Positions 34,542 through 45,950 of a stretch of DNA of 64,000 nucleotides are shown here, piece by piece; position 1 is the stretch's first letter; each line of letters begins with the position of its first letter. The stretch is taken from positions 12,770,016 to 12,834,015 of the forward strand of contig OW203734.1 in NCBI GenBank assembly GCA_934045075.1, written 5' to 3'. The stretch comes from Yponomeuta sedellus. Taxonomy: Eukaryota > Arthropoda > Insecta > Lepidoptera > Yponomeutidae. The notes under the pieces were generated by a model, which saw only the letters and a program-made list of their open reading frames with translations, was not told the origin of the DNA and did not search any database. Position numbers and translations under genes: made by a program.

Positions 34542-35224
34542 TTCCGAATATACAAACATGAGTAGTCAAGTGAGGCGCCTGCTTAACGATATTGACCGAG
34601 TAACCTTTTTGATTCGGTAAGCCTGTTTGTTACTAGGGCTGGACATTTATAATTCTGTAATACAGTCGATAGAACAGAACTTTGCCTGCTTGGTTTGAAT
34701 TTGGCCACAACCTTTTAATAAGGTAAAAAATCCCAATAAAAGCAGCAGTAGTGTTGATCAGCTGTCGACCGTGCAATCATAATGGAATGAAGTGGCAGAC
34801 CTTTTCTTACCATTGAGATGCTTAGCGTAAAAGTGAAGCAAGTAAAACATATGTGTGTAATTGCACAAATGTTTCAGGTTAGAGCCATCAGTGAATAAAA
34901 ATCATGTCTTCTTTTACAGCTAATTCTTGCAAAGATTGGGTTTGAAATCTGTGAAACATGTGATTTTATGAAAGCACAACAGCGAACATAACACCGAAAA
35001 CCTATTACCTACTATGAGCGACTGTTTTTACTCGAAAGGCGGAACAGGTCCTTGGTGCTAGGTTCTCGGTCGTGGGACCTAAAAATCACTTTTCATGGTT
35101 AAAGGAACAGAAGGACACTTTTTGCAAAAACGCTCTGTTAAGGAACATAAATATTTTTAGCGCTAGGGTCGGCGAACTGAAGCACATAAATCATTAAATT
35201 ATTGTCCTATACCTACAACATACA
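34542..35224. other. Intergenic, nothing assigned
   Basis: There is no gene and no recognised repeat. This is the left part of the spacer between the converging Efl1 and GRAMD genes. Confidence 0.4.
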
Positions 35225-35385
35225 GCTGGCCTTATGGGCGGCTTGATAACTTCTGCAAGGCCCGCCACTGTCTTACAATCCTCCACCAACCCGGACTTGG
35301 CCCCCGTGGTGGAGTATTACCAAACCTTCCTGCGATGCAGGAAGAGACCCGTGCTCCAGCTGTGGGGACATACAAAGGTTAATAT
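35225..35385 (+). mobile_element. 5S-SINE 3' fragment
   Basis: Only the body from CCTTATGGGCGGCTTGATAA to GAAGAGACCCGTGCTCCAG and GTGGGGACATACAAAGG is left; the 5S-like head is missing. Confidence 0.7.
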
Positions 35386-35605
35386 ATACCTACCTACAAC
35401 ATAAGTAAATAAAATAGCAGTTTTCTTAATTTTTTGTAAACAAACATGCCAACATGTTCAAATTGTTGTTTCATGACAGCTCTACGTTACTGTAAGATAG
35501 TAAAACTATTATAAAACTATATAATAGGGCAATTTAATAACATATTTTTATAACTACCACAAAAAAATCTGCTGTGCTTTGTAATTCGCGAGTTGGAGGA
35601 TTGTA

Positions 35606-36172
35606 AGACAAAGGCGGGCTTTGCTGTCAGATGCTATCAAGCCGCCTATAAGGCCTCCGACATGGCTTAAACCCTATATTGGCGACTCTCGTTTTCTTTT
35701 ATAACAAAATTCTTAAATTAAACGATAGTCTTCGAACATAAACGCGCCAAGTTATTAATGGTATAAAAACTGTTACGCATAGAAATGAGAATCGATTCAT
35801 CGAGGAATCTTCTCATAAAAGTCTTTCTTATTAAGGAAGGAATGAAGACTAAAATAATTTTTTCACTACTTCTGAATTCATTGAACAATTAGACAAAGGC
35901 GGGCCTTGCTGTCAGATGCTATCAAGCCGCCTATAAGGCCTCCGACATGGCTTAAACCCTATATTGGCGACTCTCGTTTTCTTTTATAACAAAATTCTTA
36001 AATTAAACGATAGTATTCTAACGCGCCAAGTTATTAATGGTATAAAAATGTCTGTTACGCATAGAAATGAGAATCGATTCATCGAGGAATCTTCTCGTAA
36101 AAGTCTTTCTTATTAAGGAAGGAATGAAGACTAAAATATTTTTTTCACTACTTCTGAAATTATTGAACAATT
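35606..36172. repeat. Young tandem duplication of a 285-bp block
   Basis: Copy 1 (35,606-35,890) and copy 2 (35,891-36,172) start with AGACAAAGGCGGG and end TTGAACAATT. They differ at about a dozen positions and a few small indels. Each contains an antisense piece of the 5S-SINE (AAGCCGCCTATAAGGCCTCC). The duplication therefore postdates that SINE insertion. Confidence 0.9.
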
Positions 36173-36846
36173 ATTATTATTAATGTTATATATGTACCTA
36201 ATAATGATGTTAGTTTATTTTGGTTGTAAAATTACTTGTTTTCTCTTGAGAACTGCGAATGTTACCTACTATTGAAACTATGCTCGTTGAGAAGTATGTA
36301 CAAAATTCTGTTCTTTAGTTTTATTTGCGACATTAGCACAAAATGTGTTATGATTTGAGTATTCTATCGCTCGCACATTCTAACATTGTGAAACAATGAA
36401 ACCTGTACTCCTGAAAGATGTGGTGTGTAAATGAACTACAAACATATTTATTTTTATTTTATATTTGCTTTAGAAAATTTACATAATTCGAACTTCTTAT
36501 GTAGGTACGCCATCCTCATGTCAAGAACAAGTTAAATTAAAACATATCTAAAAAAGCCATAACTCTACTTAATATTACGCAGTTGCCGTTACAGACCACA
36601 TGTCTCAAATATCTTCTTTATTCTATTATAACCATGGAAAATAATTGTAACTATAAGACTATGCGAGCGACGACGCAATTCTGTGGTCATGAACTCATGA
36701 GACGTTTACTAGCACCACCAATTAAATTAAAATCATGGCATGTCATGAATCATGACTTTATTTTCATTTGTGACTCTAATGAACGTCGTGATTTTTCAGC
36801 GCTAATTATTGTACAAATGATTACTGATACCTATGTATCCTTTTGT

Positions 36847-36874
36847 AGTACCAACTATTACAATAGTTGGTACT
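36847..36874. repeat. Tight hairpin, 13-bp arms, 2-nt gap
   Basis: AGTACCAACTATT and its exact complement are separated by AC. Confidence 0.8.
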
Positions 36875-37078
36875 TTTACATAGTAAATTTTTGTTTTACT
36901 AAAGTTTGCTTTTTTATCAGACACTTAAAATTGTCTAAATTAGTTTAATTCAAATTCAACTAACTTAATGTTAGAAGCACCAAATTGTGAACTCCCTAAT
37001 AAAGTGAAATTCAATGAAGTAATATTTGATGAACTTCAAATATTTAAAGTTAGTTGAAATTAAATTAGATGTTTATTT

Positions 37079-37430
37079 AGAATCGCTCGTAGCCCCGGCT
37101 GCCCGAGTGATCTTAAAAGATCACGAACGTTAAGCAACATAGGGCGCGTTCAGTGCATGGATAGGTGACCGTCTATGACTAATGCTAGTGGCATTTTTCA
37201 GAGGGGTTCCGAGCTTCGCAAGGCACGTTAAGCAGTCAGTGCCGGCTGCCATCGATAGATGGCAGTCGTTAAGCCAAGTCAAAGGCCGGCTTAAAAAAAT
37301 CTGACAGTAAGACCAGCCACTTGCAAGCCTCCACCAATCCGTACGTGGCCCCCGTGGTGGAATATGGCCTATACCTTCCTCAGGGAAGAGACCCGTGCCC
37401 CTCGGTGGGGACATAATGTGGGTTGATGAT
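37079..37430 (+). mobile_element. 5S rRNA-derived SINE, well preserved head
   Basis: The head reads GATCACGAACGTTAAGCAAC, then ATAGGGCGCG, TTCAGTGCATGGATAGGTGACC. This follows eukaryotic 5S rRNA across the A box, intermediate element and C box with few changes. The body follows (GCTAGTGGCATTTTTC, AAGGCACGTTAAGC, a 20-bp local hairpin GCTGCCATCG-ATGGCAG, and GGCCCCCGTGGTGGAATATGG), and the end GATGATGATAAG is a short simple tail. A small internal inverted duplication (GATCTTAAAAGATC) lies in the head. Confidence 0.8.
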
Positions 37431-40400
37431 GATAAGATGTTTAGCCCATCAGTCGTGCTTCTAAATATTGGTTAACATATAAGTTTGTATTAAATGAAAC
37501 GAAGTATTTTAAATTAATAAATCATCTAAGTATTTATTTCATTCACAAATATAACAAAACGAATCACAACTCAAAACTAATAAACGTACAAAACAACACA
37601 ATAATCGGTTAAACAACGACTCTTGTATCCCTAAGACACTGGAAATAAATAACTTAACTTATCCATCCATCTGTAACCACAAAATATTATAATGCATTGC
37701 TATGAAAATGTCATCGTGACTGACTTTGCTTTACTCTTCTGACATATCACAAACATCGGGCTTTAAGGGACCATTATCTCACGACTTCAAATAAAAAGAA
37801 AAAATGAGAAAATTGAACATTTGAGTAGTCAAATAACCAAATAGAAGTTTGGCATTTGAGATGGACCAACTTTTTTTCTTTGAGGGAGGCGCCACTCGTT
37901 TTTTCATACACATCCATAGCTCCCCTGCCTTAAGAACCATCATGGCTTCCCCGAATTTCCCCATTATTCATGAGATCCTGGTATACCAATACCTCTTTGA
38001 AATTACAGAATCATCCAATCTTTGTATGCGACCGCTTTGAGGTCTCTAAAACGGCTAAATCAAAATCAAACCTTTGACTAAATTAGCACTTACAATCACT
38101 TAGATAAAATCAATAACATTTAAATATTTATTTACATGATCCTACCTACATCTATCTATCTACAGTACAAACCTCACTAATAAAATATAAACGGTAGTAT
38201 TGGTAGTTCGTCTACTCTAGTCTTGTCTTTGGCAAATTTAAAAACAACATAATAATAGATTATACGATTCTATATACAATAGGATTGTGTTTAAACACAG
38301 CCATAACAAAAAATAATGTATGTTTTATGCGTTCCATGCAAATTGGTAAATTTAGAAATAGTAGGCCATTTATCTTTCAAGAGTCCATTAAATCAACAAT
38401 GAAAAATTAACTGGATGTGTAGCAATAAAAACTATAATATAATATGCTGTTTAAAATAACAACAAATTAATAATAAACCATAATATTAAATTCCTATCAA
38501 ATTGCTGTAACCCGTAAATTGTCTAATTAAAACTAGAAATACAATATGAATCCCGTGATAAATTATATAAATAATATTTATTTATATTTTGTAGCAACTA
38601 AACATATTTAAACATGTTTTGGCCAAGACGGCCCAACAAAGTGTGTATGATCCAGTTATAACCCATCCAACGTTTAACTAACAATATAGTCTAGTTTTAA
38701 ATTATAAGTACGCACATTTGATCCATGTCATTGAAATGTGCCTTGAGCCTTTCTTTGGAGACTAGATTTAAAACTTATTTTAAAATACAACAATGAATTC
38801 GTGTCGCTTATCCGCTCTAGGATGTAAGCAACAAAAAATATTATTTTCGTAACATTTTCAGCACATCATTATGCTATTGACGTGACAACCTTTTTTTAGC
38901 TTTATAAATTGTAGCCCGAAACGCAACGGAGTAGAGTGTAAGGATGTGATGGTGTATGTGCTGCCGAATGTACAAAGAAAAAAAATACAATTAAACCTTA
39001 GCTAAAGTGCAGTAAGAAAGACTTAAATTTGTCTTCAAACTTAAATGTCGTTCATGATTACGTTCTTAATACGAACTGTAAGAGATTTGCAAAAGTTGAA
39101 ATGCATTCTACGATTAACAATATTCTAATTAATTGGCAAGAAATACGAAACCAATGTTGGCAATGTTTTTGTTTATTCTAATTCGAACATTTGGCCCAAC
39201 ATTTCATCACTGTACGGGCTGCTACGAAACTGTTGTTACGACTCAATGACTCCTAATGGGTGGAAGAGCCAAATATCAAATACCCAAACATAAATCAAAA
39301 CTTCGCACTTCTTAGCAAAACAATCCCTTCCTACCGACCACGAAACTGTCTTACATCCAGCAATCTAAAGGGATTTTTTAAATACTATGCACAAATAAAT
39401 TCAGTCAAAATAATCAGTGCCAATGTATCTGTTCTAATCAGATTCAAACGTTAATCTTAAAGTAACATGGACTCGAATGGTATCACACTTTCGTGGTCGA
39501 CTATACATCTTCACATTACGCTTCGCACTAATTTAGTGCATTTACACGACTCTGTGCTTTATTTCATACACAGTAGGAATGTTAACTCTCTACCTCGCCT
39601 TAAACACTACAATACTAGCACCGCTGCCCTTTATCTACCAGAAAGAGGAAACGAGACAAACTTATACCTTTGGCATCGTCGATCTCACTCCATTCGTTCC
39701 GATTTCCTTATCAAGATTATAAGATAGGCTAACTTCCCACTTGTTTTAAATCGACTTTTTCACTAAAGGTCGTGTTTGACACATAAAATGAAGCTGGCAT
39801 TTGAACCACCTTTATAGTGTTACAAAGTTATCTGACCCGGTGGAGGTGACCATTTTTTTATGGAAACGTCAAGTTTACTACGAGAAAAGTGACGCCGCAC
39901 GTAGGTCCTTTTTGCCAATCTAGATGATCATAAATGTCCGACATCAATGCGATTGAATCAGTACACCACTAATTTTAATAAATATTTAGATAACCAAAGT
40001 TGAAATAAACACACAACAAACGAGCCCTAGGTTGATGTTTATGGCTTGAATGGGCGGTCAAGTCACACTTTGTTCGCATGCGAATGCATCGTGCCGCGTG
40101 TGTCAGTTTTCCTGAGGTGGCCTGACATTTGATTGATTTGTGAAGTACCCGAAGTTCTTAATGGATCGAACACCAAAAGGTATGTGGAACTGTATTGCGT
40201 TTATTTTGTTTTGTTCTTTTACATGTATTATATTTAAACTGATCTTAGAAACGTCACCGGGTCAGGTAAGTTTGTCGCATTCTGCAATAATACGAAATTT
40301 AAAGGTGAAATTCAATTTGACACATACCACCAACTTTTTGACTATTGCAAACCAAACTTGGCACTCACAGTAACCAGTCCAACCAAACACTGTAACAAGA

Positions 40401-41071
40401 ACAAAAAGGTGAAATCGGAACCGTCGCCATAAAAATCTATTTCGAGATGTAACGTCAATTCGTTGATCTTCTAAGCCGATCTGATTTGTAAATGAGCCCC
40501 TCTAACGAGGCTCCATCTTAAGCTATGGTCAAGCCCCAAATGTAGCTTGAGAGCCAGAAGACGTCCACGGCAAATCGACAGTCATCAATACCGAATGGAT
40601 CCCTCAAGAAAGGCCTCAGATTGAGCCAATCGCTGGAAATGTCAAATATACCCCCTCAAATAGACCTGGCTGTTATAATACAATATCTTTTACAATATGT
40701 ATATTTTTACCTATTATTTCAATCCACTGAATCCATTCCACTGAATTGTAAATAAATTCTAATAACACCACATAGTGTGAGCTTTTGGACCCATCTGAGG
40801 CCACATACTGAGCGATAAAGCTAGATGAAACGTAACCGGCCGTCTCTCGCTAATTGAACGCAGTCGATATACGGCTGCGTTCAATTCAAGCACCGACCTT
40901 CGCCATGTCGGCTAGAATCACGCCCAACAATGCTTCCACTACCGAATTGTTCACTCGAATCAACGGCCCGCAGCAAAGTGAGCTCTTAGGCCCATCTGAG
41001 GCCTCGGACTGAGCTGTAAAGCTAGATGAAACGGAATCCGCTCACTCGAACCAACCGCGGCCCGTCTCTCG
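37431..41071 (-). other. Likely long 3' UTR of the GRAMD gene, otherwise gene-free
   Basis: Apart from the exon relic near 40,850 the stretch is free of recognisable transposons, unlike all its neighbours. A - strand AATAAA (TTTATT at 37,533-37,538) is a possible end. An unusually long, repeat-poor 3' UTR of about 3.5 kb would fit, but an earlier end is equally possible. Confidence 0.3.
40779..40946 (-). pseudogene. Decayed tandem copy of the last GRAMD exon
   Basis: On the - strand this reads VVEALLGVILADMAKVGA followed by a stop, against SLEALSGVILTDMAQAGA in the real exon. The flanking non-coding block CCCATCTGAGGCC, later AAAGCTAGATGAAACG, is doubled as well (40,790 and 40,991), so the duplication covered the exon and its downstream sequence. 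Stops and lost residues show that it no longer codes. Confidence 0.8.
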
Positions 41072-41182
41072 CTAACTGAACGCAGTCTCGTTCGGCACGT
41101 CGATGGTCACGGCTGCGTCGGCGCCGGCCTGCGCCATGTCGGTTAGTATGACGCCCGATAGTGCTTCCAGCGATTGTCGGAC
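41072..41182 (-). CDS. GRAMD2-like, last coding exon
   Basis: Acceptor CTTCCCAG precedes 36 codons, VRQSLEALSGVILTDMAQAG then ADAAVTIDVPNETAFS, and the stop TAG. It enters in phase 0. The amphipathic stretch before the stop resembles the C-terminal helix after the membrane anchor in GRAMD2 proteins. A decayed copy of this exon lies about 200-230 bp downstream. Confidence 0.85.
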   Translation of the reverse strand, partial: VRQSLEALSGVILTDMAQAGADAAVTIDVPNETAFS

Positions 41183-41429
41183 CTGGGAAGGGGAAATGCT
41201 CTTAGTGACATGGGCTGGGAAAGGCGGGTTTTTTAATTTCAAAGTTGCGGACTCGAAAAGTGACCTTATGACTATGACGTCTCTAGGTACATCTATTAAA
41301 AAAATAATAGTAACTTGCACAGAATGACTTGCCTTGGTTCAAAACTAGGATACCCTGTGCTATAGTAACCAGGAAAAGACATCATAAACATGGAAATACA
41401 CACAGACTGCCATTTGTACACTGATCTAG

Positions 41430-41610
41430 CACGGCGGCTTGCTTCGCAACTTGGGGCGGCTTGAAAACTTCTGACAGTAAGACCAGCCACTAGTCTTGCA
41501 AGCCTCCACCATTCCGGACTTGGCCCCCGTGGTGGAGTATGGCCTATACTTTTTTTAGGGAAGAGACCGGTGCCCCTCAGTGGGGACATAATGAGTTGGT
41601 GATGATGATG
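41430..41610 (+). mobile_element. 5S-SINE 3' fragment, antisense in GRAMD intron
   Basis: The body blocks GGGGCGGCTTGAAAACTTC, 'AGACCAGCCACTAG', GACTTGGCCCCCGTGGTGG and GTGCCCCTCAGTGGGGACAT end in a GATGATGATG tail. Head absent. Confidence 0.7.
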
Positions 41611-41619
41611 AAGTCCGGC

Positions 41620-41670
41620 GGCCACGAATGGGAATCGAACCCACGACCTTTGTTTCTGTTGTGCTGTGTG
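41620..41670 (-). mobile_element. tRNA-like remnant
   Basis: GGGAATCGAACCCACGACC is the complement of a good B box with its T arm. Too little remains to name the family. Confidence 0.4.
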
Positions 41671-42020
41671 AAAGCTAGATAGATAAATCATTTATTTACA
41701 TAACACATAAACACGTATACAAAGTTCTTTATTTCTTACATGAAAAACATACTACATATTTCGATATGGTCCGACTCGCACTTGGCCGATATTTTCGTGT
41801 GTACTTGGACAACCTAACAACCGCTAACAGTTTTTTTAGTAAGCAAATTTTCCAGTTCCTACAACAAGGTCCAGGTAGCACCGTCCTTAATACGTGCCCT
41901 AAAGCAAAGAAGAAAAATTCAAGGGGCGCCTAAGCCGTGCAAGGTTCGGCGTACTCGTATTGAAGGTACAGAAGGACAGTACAGTCTATAATAATTGTAT
42001 TTTATTATGTGTATTAGTAC

Positions 42021-42149
42021 CTTAGTTAGAAGCAGTAAATTGGTGGTCAGGAACGCCTGCAACTCCGTCGCGGCTCTGCCGTGCAATCGCGCGCGCCAGC
42101 GCACCAACTCCGAGTACAGCTCCGACCCCGATAGCTTGGCCAGCTCATC
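42021..42149 (-). CDS. GRAMD2-like, sixth exon in view
   Basis: The exon lies between TTGTCACAG and GTACTAATAC and has 43 codons in phase 0-0: DELAKLSGSELYSELVRW, then RARLHGRAATELQAF. It encodes a helical, charged segment after the membrane helix, comparable in place to the coiled tail of vertebrate GRAMD2B. GC content is well above that of the introns. Confidence 0.85.
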
Positions 42150-42354
42150 CTGTGACAAGAAGATAAACATTTATTTAAGGTCAGGACGTTGTACGGGCAG
42201 AGAGGAGCGTGTGCTACTCTCTTGCACAGGTCACATGATGGACAGTGATGGAAAGATGGTTCAGCTTATAGGCGTTTATTTCGACACGTTTCTACCGCGT
42301 TTACTGTTGATTGTGTGTGTGTGAGGGTGTGTGTGTGAGGGTGTGTCTTCGCGG

Positions 42355-42435
42355 CTTTAACATTGTGCGGTCTTAAGTTAGTCAAAAACCCTCAATGTGC
42401 GGTCGGACCTCATTGTGCGGACGTCCGCACAATAT
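42355..42435. repeat. Cluster of TGCGGTC/GACCGCA motifs
   Basis: GTGCGGTC, TGTGCGGTCGG and GTGCGGACGTCCGCAC follow one another within 80 bp, with the last a 14-bp perfect palindrome. The same motif fills the array at 45,611-45,935. Confidence 0.6.
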
Positions 42436-42581
42436 TTTGAGGAAGCTTCAAATATAGCTATCGAATTCTCGCGTTCTGATTGTTCGACTGGCGAAGTATG
42501 AGCAAATTTTCGGGGAGGACCTCATATTCGGTATTTTTGTCGAGTTGAGTTAACACAAACCAAAACATAGTTCAGGTGTGT

Positions 42582-42786
42582 ACCACCACGTGGCGCCACC
42601 AGTCCCCATTGTGTATATAAGCACAAAATGTGATAAAATGCGGACCTGTAAAAAGGACCGCACTTTATACGAGAAATTAGACTCATTAGAACCACCACGT
42701 GGCGCCTCCAGTTCCCATTGTGTGTATAAGCACAAAATGAGTACCTGTAAAAAGGACCGCACTTTATACGAGAAATTAGACTCATG
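42582..42786. repeat. Tandem duplication, 109-bp period
   Basis: Both copies start ACCACCACGTGGCGCC and end GAGAAATTAGACTCAT; the second (from 42,691) lacks a short block containing GTGATAAAATGCGG. Each holds AAAAAGGACCGCACTTTATA. Confidence 0.85.
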
Positions 42787-43829
42787 CTAAGTATGTATGT
42801 TCAATAATTGAGAGCATCACAGAGTTAAAGCACTTATCAGTGCCACTATAGCAAAGACAAAACACATCGTAGGTACTATTCATTGCGTTACGCAAAGATC
42901 CTGTTATCATTGAAGGGCTTAGGTTAGGTTGGGTTTGCGTGGTTCTTAAGATTATTAGGTTTGTAGGGTTAATAATAATAATATTGGCTTTTTTGCATCT
43001 ACTGAATGAGATGATTTATACAGCGTCCAGTGTTATCTTCACTCACACTAGATGGGTGAAGGGACCACTCCGACGCTAACAGTGAAGGAAAACATCGTAA
43101 GGAAACCCGCGGCATAGTTGACTCCGCACGTATTGACTAGTCTTTCCTGTGGGCTAGGCCAACTAAGCTGTCAGGATGGTATAGGTGCTGGGCAAGCCTA
43201 CACCATCTATAGAACCATGTCCCAGGCACTACAGCGTCGGAGGGTTAATAATAAATAATAGTAAAAAAACAAGAAAACATTGTTCCAACCAAATCACTGC
43301 TCTAGATCCTTTGTTAGGACCCTTTCGGATTTTTTTAATGACATTTTAAAAATAGTTTTTTACATCTGTCCAAGTTCTTCTGTTCAGGTCAGTTCTTGGC
43401 TTAGGCATTCCTCACACTTTTTCTTGTTGGGTATTTTCTTCTTTAGCCAGTTAAGATCTTATTCAGGTATACACATTCTGTGAAAATTTCAAGTGTCTAC
43501 CTATTACGGTTCAAAAGATAGATCTCTGTGATAGAATAGAATTTTTATTCTTAAAAAATCGTCGCAATTATACTTAAAGATAAGGTTAAACAGACAGCGA
43601 AGTATTGTCAAGTAATAGGGTCTCGATTTGCACCCATTGGGTACGGCACCCTAAAACGAGAGGAGACAAGAATCGTCCTAGTCTAGAGTAGTCATCACGA
43701 GTCGTGAACCAATGACCTTGCGGACGGATCCTTGGAAGAAGGCGAAATGTTTCTAAAACTTATGACATCATTATGTGGAAGGAAGTATTCAAAGAGCTGA
43801 TATAAATAGAACTAAATCTTCAGGGTCAG

Positions 43830-44179
43830 AGGTCAGGATAGGAGTGCCACAGGATCGATTTTGGGGCCGTTCCTCTTCCTCGTATATGTAAATGATTTTC
43901 CTTTCATGGTTCAAAATATGTCAGAGATAGTATTATTTGCAGATGACACGTCACTTATTTTCAAAATTAAGAGACAAGAGAATGATCTTGACAGTACAAA
44001 TAATTATCTCCCTCAGGTACTAAACTGGTTTACGTCTAATAACTGATTGTTAAATTTAAAAAAAAAACAATATGTATAAAGTTCACTCTACCAAATGTCA
44101 AAGTAGTTGACAGCAAAGTTATATTGGGAAAGGACAAACTAGACTTTGTCAAAGAAACTGTATTTCTAGGTATCACAAT
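43830..44179 (+). pseudogene. LINE A, RT fragment, 5' part
   Basis: VRIGVPQ, then after a 1-bp loss LGPFLFLVYVNDFPF and LFADDTSLIF (the catalytic FADD box) are read; the frame meets a stop at 44,045 and goes on as LLNLKKT and VKETVFLGITIDAK. The frame ends where LINE B begins and resumes at 45,332. The FADD box and the FLGI-ID block are of Jockey type. Confidence 0.75.
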
Positions 44180-45331
44180 TGATGCAAAGGTTAGAGGCCA
44201 ATAACTTACAAATAAATATCAATAAAACAAAAATAATGTCATTCAAGCAAAGGACAAGTGCACGGCCCCTTAATATAAATTATAAAAATAAAAAAATTGA
44301 AGAGGTTAAAACGGCAAAATTTTTAGGCATACATATTGACTACAACTTATCATGGAAGACTCACACGGAGGAGGTTTGCAAAAAGCTGACAACTTTTTCA
44401 TATGCCCTCTATAGACTGTCCAAAGTAGTTAATATAGACATAACATTAACTGCATATCACGGGTATGTGGCATCGGCTTTACGATACGGAATAATTTTCT
44501 GGGGAAATTCGACAAATAAAGAATTAGTGCTTAAAGCGCAGAAACGTTGCATTAGAGCAGTATGTAGATTAAAACCCACTGATAGCTGTAGGCCGCACTT
44601 TAGGAAACTGAAAATTTTAACGGTACCTTCATTATATATTTATGAAATGGTACTTTTTGTTCGAAATAATATGCATCTCTTTGAGGTAGCTAGGAATGAT
44701 ATAAAACATAGAGGTCTCCGTGAGTCTAATAAGCTACGCATTCCACCATCTAAAACTGCACTCTTTGGTAAAAGTGTTCACTCTATGGCACCAAGAATAT
44801 ATAACAAAATACCTCAGGAAATAAAAAACAGCACAATGAGAAAACTTAAAATGCTCCTTTTTAAATATCTTATCGATAAATCATACTATTCTGTAAATGA
44901 ATTTATGGAAGATAAAAATTAACTGATTGGTATTTGTTTGTATTAATTGACATGAGATTCGTCTGTACACTTTAAATAGTTCTTTTGACATTGTATTCTT
45001 ATTAAGTAACGATTATGATTATTGTTTTGTTTATTTAAATCTATTCAATAAGTTGACATGTTATTATTTTACTTCATTTTAATTTCAATATTTAATTTTG
45101 TATAGCTTGTGACATTTCTAATTTTCAAATTATTTAAATAATTCTTAATAATATGACATTTCTTAGGTGTAGGTTTTATATGTACATAAAAATATATATA
45201 TAATAACCCGACTAAAAATATATTTGTACGCCTTTATGGCAGGACATAGCGATCTGTAACCTGACTGAACACCAAATGTAAAAATGTACCTATGATCCAC
45301 AAATAAATGCTTTCTGCTTCTGCTTCTGCTT
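44180..45331 (+). mobile_element. LINE B, 5'-truncated, nested in LINE A
   Basis: The insert begins inside the RT thumb region, carries the frame at 44,179-44,922, then an AT-rich 3' UTR and ends AATAAATG followed by (CTTCTG)n-like TTCTGCTTCTGCTTC. It interrupts LINE A exactly between GITIDAK and QWGPHI. A target duplication is short or missing. Confidence 0.75.
44188..44922 (+). CDS. Truncated Jockey-like RT C-terminal region (LINE B)
   Basis: About 244 codons are open, starting after the nested junction. They read LQININKTKIMSFKQR, AKFLGIHIDYNLSWKTH, YHGYVASALRYGIIFWG and KAQKRCIRAVC, which are the thumb and connection parts of Jockey-clade polymerases, and end YYSVNEFMEDKN. The catalytic palm is absent, so the frame is dead. 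The ATG at 44,179 belongs to the junction and is not a native start. Confidence 0.7.
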   Translation, partial: RLEANNLQININKTKIMSFKQRTSARPLNINYKNKKIEEVKTAKFLGIHIDYNLSWKTHTEEVCKKLTTFSYALYRLSKVVNIDITLTAYHGYVASALRYGIIFWGNSTNKELVLKAQKRCIRAVCRLKPTDSCRPHFRKLKILTVPSLYIYEMVLFVRNNMHLFEVARNDIKHRGLRESNKLRIPPSKTALFGKSVHSMAPRIYNKIPQEIKNSTMRKLKMLLFKYLIDKSYYSVNEFMEDKN

Positions 45332-45460
45332 CAATGGGGTCCTCATATAGAAAAATTGGCAAATAAGCTTAGCTCTGCAGCATATGCTGTTAAAAGAATT
45401 AGGGAACGCGGCGCAGCGGAACAAGCAGAACGCGCGCGGCTTTTTAAAATTTTTACAGAT
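45332..45460 (+). pseudogene. LINE A, RT fragment, 3' part
   Basis: QWGPHIEKLANKLSSAAYAV followed by KRIRER continues LINE A after the nested LINE B. Beyond KRI the text departs from the family (AEQAERARLFKIFTD, then a stop). Confidence 0.65.
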
Positions 45461-45610
45461 TAAGATAGTTTGAAAACGCATTTACGAAGGAATATTATGA
45501 GGACTGCAGGTTAATGTGACTTAGTGCGTATTATAATATTGCGAAGACGCATTAATTAGGTACCTACCTAAATACTAGAAAAGGGAGAGGTGATTGAGTA
45601 TGCAACAACA

Positions 45611-45950
45611 TCAAAATGCGGTCCGTGTGTAACTTCTCACAAACGGCACTAAATTGGGACAGGTGTAAATGCATTTCTACTTAGCATAAAATGCGGTCGG
45701 TGTGTAACTTCTCTCAAACGGCACTAAAGTGGGGACAGGTGTAAATGCATTTGTACTTAGCATAAAATGCGGTCGGTGTGTAACTTCTCTCAAACGGCAC
45801 TAAAGTGGGGACAGTGTGTAAATGCATTTGTACTTAGCATAAAATGCGGTCGGTGTGTAACTTCTCTCAAACGGCACTAAAGTGGGGACAGTGTGTAAAT
45901 GCGTTTGTATTTTGCATAAAATGCGGTCGGTGTGTTTTTTCGCACGCGTT
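45611..45950. repeat. Five-copy tandem repeat, 75-77 bp period
   Basis: Units begin with ATAAAATGCGGTCGGTGTG (first with a C) at 45,611, 45,686, 45,762, 45,839 and 45,916, the last being partial. Shared blocks are AACTTCTCTCAAACGGCACT and AAATGCATTTGTACTTAGC. Just after it, GTGCGGTCCGACCGCA forms a palindrome with GGACCGCAC. Confidence 0.85.

Noticed and set aside
44179..44922. Single host gene of 247 codons
   Set aside because: It is the C-terminal piece of a truncated LINE with a poly-A-like tail, and its ATG spans the insertion junction.
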